Shown piece by piece: positions 1-9,088 of a DNA stretch of 64,000 nucleotides. The DNA lies in assembly GCA_023665755.1 (NCBI GenBank), contig JAMPDF010000001.1:201537-265536 (forward strand), given 5' to 3'. The notes beneath the pieces are model-generated. The model did not search any database, was not told the DNA's origin, and saw nothing but the letters and a program-made list of their open reading frames with translations. Numbering within the stretch: position 1 is the stretch's first letter; the number at the start of each line of letters is the position of its first letter. A program made the position numbers and the translations under genes. Source of the DNA: Prevotella sp. Lineage in GTDB: Bacteria; Bacillota_I; Bacilli_A; ML615J-28; CAG-313.

Positions 1-2481
1 TTCATAATCAGCGGCAATTTTATCTACCATATCCTTCAATCCATTCATGTCCATTGCTTTCACTTGAGCAACTAAAACGGGGCATGATTGAATCAAATTC
101 ATTTGTGACTCATATTGCTTATAATCAGCAGAATTGGTAGTCCTTTTGGCTATATCATATGATTTTTCAAGCTGCTTTTGACATTTTTTACTATACTCAA
201 AACAATCACGATAATTCAAAACGTCTTGATAACTTCCCATTAAGGCCGGAAGTTCATTATCTACATATTCAAGTGCATAACCTTCACCCTTAGCTTTTTC
301 TATTAAAAAAGACATTTTTTGGTGTATTTCTATAATTTCATTTTTCAAATGACCAATCACCTTTTCCATAGATTTACCTACTTGTTCACCAGTTATGGCC
401 TCCATTCGAAAAATGCCTGAACCTTTTGATTCAATGCTTGTGATAGCAAAATTTTGAATCTCACCAGTTGAATTTACATGCGTACCACCACACAATTCTT
501 TACTGAAATCCATATCTACTAATCGAACACTTTCTCCATATTTCTCACCAAATAAAGCTTGTGCACCTCGCTTTTTAGCTTCCTCCATTGTTGTCTCAAT
601 GGTACAAACTAGTAAATCACGATGAATGACATCTTGAACTAGTTTTTCAATGTCTAAAATTTGTTCAACTGTGAGATTTTGATAATGGTTAAAATCAAAT
701 CTTAGCCCTTCTGAACTAACTTGTGATCCTTGTTGTACTACATGACCACCCAATACCTCTCGCAATGCTTGATTCAATAAATGTGTTGCGGAATGATTCT
801 GACAAACTGCTTTTCGGTATGGTTCATCCACAATTGTTTTTACTGTAGATCCTATTTGAATGAACTCACTCTTCATATCAATGGTATGGGCATGCTGACC
901 ATTAGGTAATCGAAAAGTATCCAGCACTGCAAACTCTTGATCTTGATATTGAATGACTCCCTTATCCCCTACTTGTCCACCCATTTCCGCATAAAATGGT
1001 GTTTGGTTAAAAATAATTTGGATAAGGCCATGTCCTTTTTCCACTAGTTTACCATTTTGAAATAATCCGATTACTGTAGAAATGGATGATAAATTGTCAT
1101 AACCAATAAATGATGAAGGTAGATGAAATTTTAAATAATCTTCATTCTGAACATTCATTGACTGCTCATCATTTCTTGCCTTCCTTGCTCTAATCTTCTG
1201 TTTCTGTAATTCCTGCTGAAAGGCTTCCATATCAACTGAATAACCATTACTATTCGCAACTTCTTCAGTAAGTTCAATTGGAAAACCAAATGTATCATAT
1301 AATAAGAATGCATCTACTCCACTAATTCTATGCTTTGTGGCAACCTTCATTATATCATTTAATTTTTTTTCGCCTGTAGATAGTGTCTTTAAGAAATTTT
1401 CTTCTTCGGTTTGAATAATTTTTTCAATAATCGATTGTTTTTCAACCAAATAACTATAAAACGACTTCATATTATCCACTACAATAGATACAAGTTGATA
1501 CAAGAAAGGCTCATTTAATCCTAATGTTTTTCCATATCGCACAGCTCTTCTAAGTATTCGACGAAGAACATATCCTCTTCCTTCATTAGATAAAGTCGCC
1601 CCATCCGCAATCGCAAAAGTTACACTTCGTATATGATCCACAATTACACGAAAAGCCATCTTATCTTCTTGATTTTGATAACTATGCCCCGTCTTTTCCT
1701 CTAAAAAACGAATCATTGGCATGAATAAATCCGTTTCATAATTGGTTTCAGTATTTTGAAAAATACAAGCAAGTCTTTCTAATCCACTACCTGTATCAAT
1801 ATTTTTACTTGGAAGTTCTGGATAATCTTCTCTACTCAATCCACTAACAGAATTATATTGACTAAAAACAATATTCCAAATTTCAATATAACGATCATTT
1901 TCAATATCTTCTTCTAGTAGCCGAATGCCTATATGATTTGGATCATAGTCTTCTCCACGATCATAAAAAATTTCAGTATCTGGTCCACAAGGCCCCTCAC
2001 CAATTTCCCAAAAATTGTCGGCAATAGGAATGAGATGAGATGTATCAATTCCTAATGATTTCCATTTTTGGAAAGTCTCTTGATCATCCGGATAATAAGT
2101 AATATAGATTTTTTCTGGATCAAATCCATACCACTTTGGATCAAATAATAATTCATAAGCCCATGTCAAAACATCTTCTCTAAAATAGTCCCCTATTGAA
2201 AAGTTACCTAACATTTCAAAAAAAGTATGATGTCTTGCTGTTTTACCTACATTGTCAATATCATTAGTTCGAATTGACTTTTGAGCATTGCACATTCTAG
2301 GATTCACGGGTACTTCTCTACCATCAAAATATTTTTTCAATGGTGCGACACCCGCATTAATCCAAAGTAATGTTGGATCATTTTGTGGCACCAATGATGC
2401 ACTTGGTATAATATCATGGCCTTTGCTCGAGAAAAAATCAAGCCACATTTGCCTAATTTGACTCCCTGTTAAATTTTTCAT
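1..2481 (-). CDS. alaS: Alanyl-tRNA synthetase (3' end beyond window)
   Basis: Charges tRNA-Ala with alanine in the cytoplasm. The frame is open from an ATG at 2481 to base 1, giving 827 residues; bacterial AlaRS is usually about 870-880, so roughly the last 45-50 residues lie outside the window. The N-terminal catalytic core is clear: a class II motif 2 region near residue 60 (TARHHTFFEMLGNFSIGDYF) and the WNIVFSQYN stretch. The editing domain carries both zinc/active-site signatures, NHSATHLLN and CGGTH, so proofreading of mischarged Ser/Gly should be intact. The start is supported by AGGAGG seven bases upstream. Expression is controlled by the T-box leader directly upstream. Identification is certain from translation of the minus strand; only the extreme C-terminus is unseen. 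Confidence 0.97.
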   Translation of the reverse strand, partial: MKNLTGSQIRQMWLDFFSSKGHDIIPSASLVPQNDPTLLWINAGVAPLKKYFDGREVPVNPRMCNAQKSIRTNDIDNVGKTARHHTFFEMLGNFSIGDYFREDVLTWAYELLFDPKWYGFDPEKIYITYYPDDQETFQKWKSLGIDTSHLIPIADNFWEIGEGPCGPDTEIFYDRGEDYDPNHIGIRLLEEDIENDRYIEIWNIVFSQYNSVSGLSREDYPELPSKNIDTGSGLERLACIFQNTETNYETDLFMPMIRFLEEKTGHSYQNQEDKMAFRVIVDHIRSVTFAIADGATLSNEGRGYVLRRILRRAVRYGKTLGLNEPFLYQLVSIVVDNMKSFYSYLVEKQSIIEKIIQTEEENFLKTLSTGEKKLNDIMKVATKHRISGVDAFLLYDTFGFPIELTEEVANSNGYSVDMEAFQQELQKQKIRARKARNDEQSMNVQNEDYLKFHLPSSFIGYDNLSSISTVIGLFQNGKLVEKGHGLIQIIFNQTPFYAEMGGQVGDKGVIQYQDQEFAVLDTFRLPNGQHAHTIDMKSEFIQIGSTVKTIVDEPYRKAVCQNHSATHLLNQALREVLGGHVVQQGSQVSSEGLRFDFNHYQNLTVEQILDIEKLVQDVIHRDLLVCTIETTMEEAKKRGAQALFGEKYGESVRLVDMDFSKELCGGTHVNSTGEIQNFAITSIESKGSGIFRMEAITGEQVGKSMEKVIGHLKNEIIEIHQKMSFLIEKAKGEGYALEYVDNELPALMGSYQDVLNYRDCFEYSKKCQKQLEKSYDIAKRTTNSADYKQYESQMNLIQSCPVLVAQVKAMDMNGLKDMVDKIAADYE

Positions 2482-2502
2482 ATATTCCTCCTATTTTTCT
2501 AA

Positions 2503-2735
2503 TACATAAAAAAATCGTCCCTCTAAAGGAACGATTTCAAATCGCGGTACCATCCTCTTTTGCAACCTGCATTGCACACCTCTTTGGTTTTAACGCAGAT
2601 CTTGCGGGAAGGATTAATTCCACAAATAAAGGAGCTTCTAACAACCATTGTATAGTTTCACACCACCCAACTACTCTCTGAAACAATCAATTGTCATACT
2701 AGTCTTTATTTTTTGTTTTAGGTATATTATTCTAT
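2503..2735 (-). promoter_or_regulatory. T-box leader of alaS (alanine)
   Basis: The leader RNA reads rightwards on the minus strand. It has the T-box antiterminator core GGATGGTACCGCG (plus-strand complement 2543-2556), and a terminator stem AAATCGT / ACGATTT (2512-2537) followed by a U-run (2508-2514). Stem I carries a GGTGTGAAA-type distal element, and a GCU triplet in the context GAAGCTCC (2633-2635) fits an alanine specifier. Uncharged tRNA-Ala is expected to favour antitermination and raise alaS expression. Known mechanism of the family; the specifier assignment is by inspection. Confidence 0.9.
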
Positions 2736-2736
2736 T

Positions 2737-5016
2737 TTAAGCTACTTTTTGATCATTTGTATCTTCAGTTACATCAACTTTTTTTGCCCTTGGCTTTCTC
2801 GCTGGAGCAGGCTTCGTTCCTTCTTCTTGTGCAGAGCTCTTTGCTGCCTCAGCAAGAATACGAGCAGCCTCTTGCTCAGCCTCTTTCGTTGTTTTCGCAG
2901 CTTCTTTAGCAGCATCTTTAGCCAATTTTTCTGCCTCTTTAGCTTTACGAGCAGCCTCTTTTTCAGCGTCTTTGACTAATTTTTCAGCAGCCTTAGCTTT
3001 ACGAGCAGCTTCTCTTTCTGCTTCTTTAGCCAATTTTTCAGCTTCCTTGGCTTTACGAGCAGCCTCTAGTTCAGCTTCACGTCTTGCTTTTTCTGCTTCT
3101 TCAGCTTCACGTCTTGCTTTTTCCGCTACTTCTTCAGCTTCACGTCTTGTTTTTTCTGCAGCTTCTTCAGCTTCACGTCTTGCTTTTTCTGCTTCTTCTT
3201 CGGCCTCACGTTTTGCATTTTCTACATGTTGCTCAGCCTCAATTCTAGCATTTTCAACTTGTTCTTCAGCTTCACGTCTTGCTTTTTCTGCTTCCTCAGC
3301 TTCACGTCTTGCTTTTTCTGCCAATTTTTCAGCTTCACGTCTTGCCTTTTCTGCAGCTCTTTCTTCGGCAGCCAATTCTTTTTCACGGCGTGCCAATTCT
3401 TTTTCGCGGGCTTTGCGTTCTAATTCTCTTTGTTTTGCTTCTTCTTTCAAACGCTTTTCTTCTTCTTTAGCGGCAAGAGCTATAGCTTCAGCATTGATTT
3501 CTGCTTGTAATGATTTTTCAACTAATTCTTTTATGAATGTTTCCTCTAATTCACCACGGTTAATCAATTTTAACCAATTACCACCTTTTGGCGTACTCGC
3601 AACAGAAATAAGTCCAGGGAATCCTTGTAAATAATTCGCCATATCTGCATCTTCAGATAAAAAAGTAATTCGATAATCATTTGCTGTTTTTTGCGTAATT
3701 AAGAATGGTTTCTTACCGATTAAGAATTTATGCTGTGTACCTGCAGGATTAGCAACACACGAAAGATTTTCATATGCCAAAGTAACTGGATATTGCATCA
3801 AATCTTCATATGCATAAGCAAATACTTTTTCTTTCTTTTCCTGAACAGATTCCTTTTCGGCTACTTTTGCTTCTGGTTCAATTACAACTACTTCTTCTGG
3901 TTCTTGTGTGTATTCAGCTTTTTCTTTTTCGAGTGCTTCCATCTTAGCTAATAATTCTTGCTTTTCTTGTTCATAAGAAGCCAAATCTTGTTGATATTGT
4001 TCATTCATCTTTGCATAAGTATCCGCAATCAATTCATATTGTTTTTTTGTTGCCTCTAACTCAGTAGTAGCAAGTTCTACTTTCACTTGATTTTTTAGTG
4101 CTGTATATGCTGCAATCATTTGTTGATTTTTAGCAACCTCAGCATTTTCTTTAGCCACTGCGCTACGCAATTGTGTTTTCAATTGAGTTACTTTTTCACT
4201 AAGTTGTTCTACTTTGCCATTTAATCGTTCTACATCCACAGTTGTGTCAGTGTTGTCTAAATCAATACTCAAGCGTTCACTACTATAATTAAACATTGAA
4301 TATAGTAGAACTAATTCAGCACGATAATACGCATCATCTCTACGATTTTCCCATTCTGCAAGTAATGTTTCTTTATCTTTCGCAATATATTCTTCGTTGT
4401 TTAACATCAGTTCTCGCAATTTTAAGAAAAATAATCCGAGCATCACTAAGCCTAATGCAATACCAGAAAGTGCATGCCAAATAGTATTATTCACTAATTC
4501 TATTTCGTAAAATTGCTTTGCAATCTTAGAGCGAATCACAAGAACGTCTACTATAAATGCTATAATAATGGCAACATCGATTAAGCTAATCTCAAATTTT
4601 GTCAATTTTAAAGGTAGCTTATCCATAATAGATAGCACTAGCATCAACCCAACAAAGAAAGTTCCAAATGCAATCATATATCCAACATATACATCATGCG
4701 TAAATACAGCAGTAGTATCAGCACGATTCATTAGGATGACAGTATATGCCATTAATGATAACATATACGAAAAAATGGGTAAATAACTTGCATAAGATAT
4801 CGCACGATTTGTAGGTTTATAATCAAAGAATTTTTTTCCTTTTATGATTAAACTTAAAATAATCACTGCAAGTGGAAAAATCAAATATTTAAATGTACTT
4901 TCCACTTTTCCAAAATGAGCACCACCAAATGGTATTAAGGCAAGCAGTCCAAATACCAATGAAACAGAAGATAATATAAATATTAATTGTCGTTCTTTAC
5001 GTTCTTTTTCAGTCAT
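2737..5016 (-). CDS. Six-TM membrane protein with coiled coil and Glu/Lys/Arg-Ala repeat tail, unknown function
   Basis: Function not recognised. The 759-residue protein has about six hydrophobic segments in residues 8-198. A predicted coiled coil follows (about 265-365), then a globular segment (about 400-495) with the phrase QKTANDYRITF. The tail of about 200 residues is made of repeats such as KARREAEE and ARKAKEAEKLAKE, and ends in a basic ARKPRAKK stretch. The tail has the composition of a long single alpha helix. The globular segment is clearly shared with the next gene upstream (5039-6667), which ends with the same QKTANDYRI core, so the two are paralogues in one operon separated by 22 bases. 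The pattern K..PG...W.KL...E..F...LV.KS is loosely like the MmcQ/YjbR fold; that is only a suggestion. Confidence 0.85.
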   Translation of the reverse strand: MTEKERKERQLIFILSSVSLVFGLLALIPFGGAHFGKVESTFKYLIFPLAVIILSLIIKGKKFFDYKPTNRAISYASYLPIFSYMLSLMAYTVILMNRADTTAVFTHDVYVGYMIAFGTFFVGLMLVLSIMDKLPLKLTKFEISLIDVAIIIAFIVDVLVIRSKIAKQFYEIELVNNTIWHALSGIALGLVMLGLFFLKLRELMLNNEEYIAKDKETLLAEWENRRDDAYYRAELVLLYSMFNYSSERLSIDLDNTDTTVDVERLNGKVEQLSEKVTQLKTQLRSAVAKENAEVAKNQQMIAAYTALKNQVKVELATTELEATKKQYELIADTYAKMNEQYQQDLASYEQEKQELLAKMEALEKEKAEYTQEPEEVVVIEPEAKVAEKESVQEKKEKVFAYAYEDLMQYPVTLAYENLSCVANPAGTQHKFLIGKKPFLITQKTANDYRITFLSEDADMANYLQGFPGLISVASTPKGGNWLKLINRGELEETFIKELVEKSLQAEINAEAIALAAKEEEKRLKEEAKQRELERKAREKELARREKELAAEERAAEKARREAEKLAEKARREAEEAEKARREAEEQVENARIEAEQHVENAKREAEEEAEKARREAEEAAEKTRREAEEVAEKARREAEEAEKARREAELEAARKAKEAEKLAKEAEREAARKAKAAEKLVKDAEKEAARKAKEAEKLAKDAAKEAAKTTKEAEQEAARILAEAAKSSAQEEGTKPAPARKPRAKKVDVTEDTNDQKVA
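3058..3400 (-). repeat. Tandem coding repeats (24-30 bp units)
   Basis: Within the 759-residue membrane protein the DNA repeats units built on CTTCACGTCTTGCTTTTTC (plus strand), about ten times, with unit lengths of 24, 27 or 30 bases. They encode the KARREAE helical repeat. In-frame length variation between strains is expected at such a site. It is coding, not a CRISPR array. Confidence 0.85.
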
Positions 5017-5038
5017 AATTCATGAACCTACCTTTTTC

Positions 5039-6667
5039 TTATTTTGCAGCGCCTTGTTTTGCGGCGGCTCTTGCTGCTGCACGCTCTTTGGCTTTGGCTT
5101 GTGCTTTTTCTTTTTTGATTCTTTCCTTTTCAGCTAATTCTTCAGCAATTTGTTGCTGTGCAACTACAAAAGACTCTTTAATTACCTTTCTCATGAATTT
5201 AGCTTCTTCTTTTCCTTTATTGGTTAATTTTACCCAATAATTGTCTTTTAAATTCTTAGGTGCAATCAATTCACCTGGTCTAGATTTGAGATAATCTACG
5301 AATTTCTTAGCTGTAGTAATGAAACTAATGCGATAATCATTTGCTGTTTTTTGCATTACCAAGCACATTTTTTTACCAATATAAAATTTAAATAGTGTTT
5401 GGTTTTTATTACCAATTACTTTGAAGCCCTCTTGAGTTTGGAATGTATAAGCAAATTCAAGCATTTTTTCAAATGGAGGAACAATTTTCTTTTCTTTCTT
5501 AGTTGTTGTTTCAGGTTCTATCACTTCAGCTTCAGCAGTTTGTTGTAATTTTAGTTCATGAAGTTCTATAACTGCTGTTTCGTATGCAGCTCTCAAATCA
5601 CGAAGAGAAGCTTCATCTTTTTCTAATTGTGCTTTTTGTTGTTCCAATTCTTCTATTGATTGCTGAGTTTGAGCAATGTTTTCAACTATTTTTTCTTGCT
5701 CAGCAACAAGGGTTTTTACTTCTTCACTATCAGTTGTATCGATTTCCTCTAATGTAGGAGATGCACTTGTATCAAATGTTTCTATGTCTTCTTCCTCTTC
5801 CATTTCATCTTCTACAACAAGTGATTCTGTTTCTGTTTCATTTTCTTCTTCGACTTCAACAATTTCTAAATTATCATACACTTCAGCATTTTCATCATAA
5901 TATAATTCAAAATCATCTAGTGTATCATTATACGCACGATTGTATTCCTTTTGTTTGATTTCATATTCAGCAGCATTGCCATTTAAACAATACACCAATA
6001 CTTCATCTTTTTTAAACATTTTAATCAACTGTGAAAGTGTAATACCAAAACCAATCACAATACCTATGTAAATGAAAAAGACAATTGGATCTCCTGTTAG
6101 ATAGGCTTCTAACTCTTGATAACTGCTACTATAAGCAGCATTTACTCGCCAATTCATAATTGTAAAAATAATCAATACTATAGTTAAAATAGCATCTAGT
6201 ACCATATTTCCCTTTGTACCCAAACGCATCATTATATCATATGCTCTTACAAGACAATATAGAGAAAATACGATGTAGCCTACCAATACAGCTATGACAA
6301 TGCCTAACATCTTATCTGACAGAACACTCATCATACCAACTTCAGTATAGTCAAATGTTAGCATATATGCTGTATTTACAACAGTTGCAATAATGCAAAC
6401 CACAATCGGAAAATATGCCATCACTAAAGTAACTTTTGAATTTTCCCGATAATTGAATAGCAATTGATACTTCTTTTGTAGTGGATAAATAGCAAGTAAG
6501 ATAGCTACAAATGAAAGTGATGCTTTCAAAATCATTTCAATTGTAAATATATTTTCAACATGATTTAAACCAGGAACGGCTCGAAATGGTACTGCAATGA
6601 CAACGCCAAAAATCATTGCAATTACACCTAAAATGAACATTAAATTTTTTTGTCCCTTTGATAACAT
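5039..6667 (-). CDS. Six-TM membrane protein with acidic linker, paralogue of the downstream gene, unknown function
   Basis: Function not recognised. The 542-residue protein has six hydrophobic segments in about residues 10-220. An acidic, Glu-rich region follows (about 255-310), then a coiled coil (about 320-370), and a globular segment (about 400-495) containing YIGKKMCLVMQKTANDYRI and W-V-K-L. It ends in a basic Ala/Lys-rich tail ending KQGAAK. Architecture and the QKTANDYRI core match the neighbouring 759-residue protein, but without its long repeat tail. The ATG at 6667 follows AGAGGAG. A good promoter lies at 6755-6783, so this gene is first and its paralogue second in a two-gene operon. 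The globular part faces the cytoplasm if both ends do, as the basic tails suggest. Confidence 0.85.
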   Translation of the reverse strand: MLSKGQKNLMFILGVIAMIFGVVIAVPFRAVPGLNHVENIFTIEMILKASLSFVAILLAIYPLQKKYQLLFNYRENSKVTLVMAYFPIVVCIIATVVNTAYMLTFDYTEVGMMSVLSDKMLGIVIAVLVGYIVFSLYCLVRAYDIMMRLGTKGNMVLDAILTIVLIIFTIMNWRVNAAYSSSYQELEAYLTGDPIVFFIYIGIVIGFGITLSQLIKMFKKDEVLVYCLNGNAAEYEIKQKEYNRAYNDTLDDFELYYDENAEVYDNLEIVEVEEENETETESLVVEDEMEEEEDIETFDTSASPTLEEIDTTDSEEVKTLVAEQEKIVENIAQTQQSIEELEQQKAQLEKDEASLRDLRAAYETAVIELHELKLQQTAEAEVIEPETTTKKEKKIVPPFEKMLEFAYTFQTQEGFKVIGNKNQTLFKFYIGKKMCLVMQKTANDYRISFITTAKKFVDYLKSRPGELIAPKNLKDNYWVKLTNKGKEEAKFMRKVIKESFVVAQQQIAEELAEKERIKKEKAQAKAKERAAARAAAKQGAAK

Positions 6668-6754
6668 AAACTCACTCCTCTAATAATTATCAAAATTGCA
6701 AAGTATTTTCTATATAAAAAAAACTTTTTAGATTTGCAACCTTTTCCTAGACAT

Positions 6755-6783
6755 ATTATAACATAAATCGTTTTTTTTGTAAA
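6755..6783 (-). promoter_or_regulatory. Sigma-A promoter of the paralogous membrane-protein operon
   Basis: On the minus strand there is TTTACA (6778-6783), 17 bases, then an extended -10 TGT-TATAAT (TATAAT at 6755-6760). It drives the 5039-6667 and 2737-5016 pair, leaving a leader of about 80 bases. Confidence 0.8.
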
Positions 6784-6790
6784 TTGAAAT

Positions 6791-7846
6791 TCACATTTTT
6801 TTACGATTTTTACTGATTTTAAAATGGCTGAGAATAATTTCTATAATGCTAACCATAGGTACAGCAATTATCATTCCAAAAATTCCCATTATTTCACCAA
6901 AAAAAGCAACCGATAATAATACTAAAATTGGATTGGTGTGCATGGTTTTACTTTGTACTTTCGGAACCAAGAAATTACCTTCTAGAAATTGTAATATCAC
7001 AATAGATATCAATACAAAAAGGGTCTTACCAGGAGATGTTGCAAGTGTGAACAAGATAACAATTCCCCCTCCAATATATGGACCAATATATGGAATAATG
7101 TCAGTAATCCCTACAATTATACCAAATAAAAGGGCATAGTCAATGCCTATAACAAAAAAACAACATGCAGATGCTATAGACAAGATAGACATAACAATGA
7201 GTACACCTTTGATATATTGACGTAAAGATTGCTTTACCTCTGAACAACTTTGATAGACATTTTCCTTACCTTTTTCAAGTAATTTTTTCTTGACATAATT
7301 TTCTATTTTAGGATAGTCTAATAGAAAATAAACGGCTAAAACAGGTGTTATCAAAAAAGCCACTACATAGGAAAAACTCTTTTGTAAAATTCTACCAATA
7401 GATGCCAATTGTGCATTCAAAAAGATGAGCACTTTTTCCTCTATTTTTTCATAATCTAGTAGGTGTTTTCCACTATGGATTGCCATTTTTTCATTAATTT
7501 CATCAATAAACGTTTTAAATTGTTGAATATAATCTGGTATATGTTCAATAAGTGTTGTAATTTGATTAGAAAAAAGTGGAATAATATATCGAAAAGCCAC
7601 TACCAATAGCCCCACTATTACAAATACAACAAGCGATATAGCTAACTTTCTACTGAGTTTCTTTTTTTCTAACCAAACCACAATAGGTTCTAAAATGAAG
7701 GCAAGTACAAAGGCAATGATGAAAGGCAAAATAATTTTGGCTAATAGACGAATTATCCATTGAATAAACGGAAATAATCGATATAAAAGAAATAATATGA
7801 TTAAAATTCCGATAATTTCTAAAATTTTATATAGTCTTTTAGGCAT
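6791..7846 (-). CDS. AI-2E family transporter (PF01594-type permease)
   Basis: A 351-residue integral membrane protein of the AI-2E/YdiK/PerM family. Members are exporters or ion antiporters; the substrate cannot be told from sequence. Hydrophobic pairs occupy the N-terminus (about 8-90). There is a soluble insert (about 100-140), then the typical family core including the segment GIIVGITDIIPYIGPYIGGG, whose Pro/Gly pattern is characteristic, and a C-terminal FGMIIAVPMVSIIEIIL helix. The start ATG at 7846 has GAGGTGATC upstream. It stands between the unknown membrane-protein operon and gap, in the same direction as both. Confidence 0.9.
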   Translation of the reverse strand: MPKRLYKILEIIGILIILFLLYRLFPFIQWIIRLLAKIILPFIIAFVLAFILEPIVVWLEKKKLSRKLAISLVVFVIVGLLVVAFRYIIPLFSNQITTLIEHIPDYIQQFKTFIDEINEKMAIHSGKHLLDYEKIEEKVLIFLNAQLASIGRILQKSFSYVVAFLITPVLAVYFLLDYPKIENYVKKKLLEKGKENVYQSCSEVKQSLRQYIKGVLIVMSILSIASACCFFVIGIDYALLFGIIVGITDIIPYIGPYIGGGIVILFTLATSPGKTLFVLISIVILQFLEGNFLVPKVQSKTMHTNPILVLLSVAFFGEIMGIFGMIIAVPMVSIIEIILSHFKISKNRKKM

Positions 7847-7891
7847 TTGATCACCTCTTTTTATTTTATGTCAAAAATTCCTATTTAAAAC

Positions 7892-7924
7892 AAAAAAAGA
7901 TATGCCGAATGACATATCTTTTTT
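7892..7924 (-). terminator. Terminator after gap
   Basis: Hairpin AAAAGATATG / CATATCTTTT (7895-7904 with 7913-7922), flanked by A and T runs on both sides, 13 bases after the gap stop codon. It separates gap from the AI-2E gene. Confidence 0.85.
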
Positions 7925-7936
7925 CGCTCTATAAAA

Positions 7937-8974
7937 TTAGCAGCAATGTTCAATCAAATACTTCGCTGTGCGAACCATTTGTGATGTGTATGAATTTTCA
8001 TTGTCATACCAAGAAACAACTTGAACTTGATATAAACCATTTCCTAAAGATGTAACCATAGTTTGAGTTGCATCAAATAATGAACCTTGTGTAATGCCGA
8101 TAATATCAGAAGAAACAAGAGGTTCTTCAGTATAGCCAAAAGATTCATTTGAAGCAGCCTTCATTGCAGCGTTGATAGAAGCTGCAGTTACTTCTTCTTC
8201 AGATTTTACTACTGCAACTAAAATAGTTGTAGAACCTGTTGGAACAGGAACACGTTGTGCTGAACCAATTAATTTACCATTTAATTCAGGGATAACCAAT
8301 CCGATTGCTTTTGCAGCCCCAGTTGAGTTAGGAACAATACTGCATGCAGCAGCTCTTGCTCTTCTTAAATCACCTTTTCTATGTGGTCCGTCAAGTACCA
8401 TTTGATCACCTGTATAAGCATGAACAGTAGTCATGATACCACTTTGAATAGGTGCATAATTATTCAATGCGAAAGCCATTGGTGCTAAACAGTTAGTTGT
8501 GCAAGATGCAGCAGAAATAACTTGGTCCTCTTTTGTTAAAGTAGTGTGGTTAACATTGAAAACAATGGTCTTTAAATCTTTTCCAGCAGGAGCAGAAATA
8601 ATAACTTTCTTTGCACCAGCATTAATATGTGCCATAGATTTTTCTTTTGAGCAATAGAAGCCAGTACATTCTAATACTACGTCTACGTCTAATGCTTTCC
8701 AAGGACAGTTGTTAGCATCTTTTTCTGCATAGATTCTAACTTTTTTTCCATTTACAGAAATCCATCCTTCTGCAGCTCCTTCTTCTGAGCAAGTAACTGA
8801 ATCAGCAAATTGATATCTACCTTGTGCTGAATCGTATTTTAATAAGTGAGCTAACATTTTTGGACTAGTTAAATCATTGATAGCAACGATTTCATAACCT
8901 TCTGCACCAAACATTTGTCTAAAAGCCAAACGTCCAATACGTCCAAAACCATTAATTGCAATTTTTACAGCCAT
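7937..8974 (-). CDS. gap: Glyceraldehyde-3-phosphate dehydrogenase (phosphorylating)
   Basis: Converts glyceraldehyde-3-phosphate, NAD and phosphate to 1,3-bisphosphoglycerate in glycolysis. It is 345 residues long, the family's usual length is about 335. The Rossmann motif NGFGRIGRLAF is at residues 8-18, and the catalytic cysteine sits in SAASCTTNCLAP near residue 155. The phosphate-site region HAYTGDQMVLDGPH and the C-terminal WYDNENSYTSQMVRTAKYL are also present. Start ATG at 8974 has a perfect AAGGAGG. It is a single-gene unit with its own promoter (9015-9043) and terminator, not part of a pgk-tpi-eno cluster, and no cggR-like repressor gene adjoins it. Confidence 0.98.
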   Translation of the reverse strand: MAVKIAINGFGRIGRLAFRQMFGAEGYEIVAINDLTSPKMLAHLLKYDSAQGRYQFADSVTCSEEGAAEGWISVNGKKVRIYAEKDANNCPWKALDVDVVLECTGFYCSKEKSMAHINAGAKKVIISAPAGKDLKTIVFNVNHTTLTKEDQVISAASCTTNCLAPMAFALNNYAPIQSGIMTTVHAYTGDQMVLDGPHRKGDLRRARAAACSIVPNSTGAAKAIGLVIPELNGKLIGSAQRVPVPTGSTTILVAVVKSEEEVTAASINAAMKAASNESFGYTEEPLVSSDIIGITQGSLFDATQTMVTSLGNGLYQVQVVSWYDNENSYTSQMVRTAKYLIEHCC

Positions 8975-9014
8975 TTTTAATAACCTCCTTAAATGGACTA
9001 TTTTTTACAAATAT

Positions 9015-9069
9015 ATTCTAACACTTTTGCCAAAATTATGCAACTATTTTACCACAGTATACCCGTGGT
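9015..9069 (-). promoter_or_regulatory. gap promoter with upstream inverted repeat
   Basis: TTGCAT (9038-9043) - 17 bases - TAGAAT (9015-9020) with TG one base before the -10. Just upstream, ACCAC (9051-9055) and GTGGT (9065-9069) form an inverted repeat with a 9-base spacer. It is too short for a confident regulator assignment. Confidence 0.7.
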
Positions 9070-9088
9070 TTTTTTAAAATATACGCGC

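Noticed and set aside
3058..3400. Regular repeats, possible CRISPR array
   Set aside because: Units run directly into each other without unique spacers and keep the reading frame of a coding gene.
2972..3634. 220-residue open frame on the plus strand, Ser/Ala-rich
   Set aside because: It is the antisense reading of the helical repeat tail of the membrane protein on the minus strand; no SD and composition follows from the repeat.
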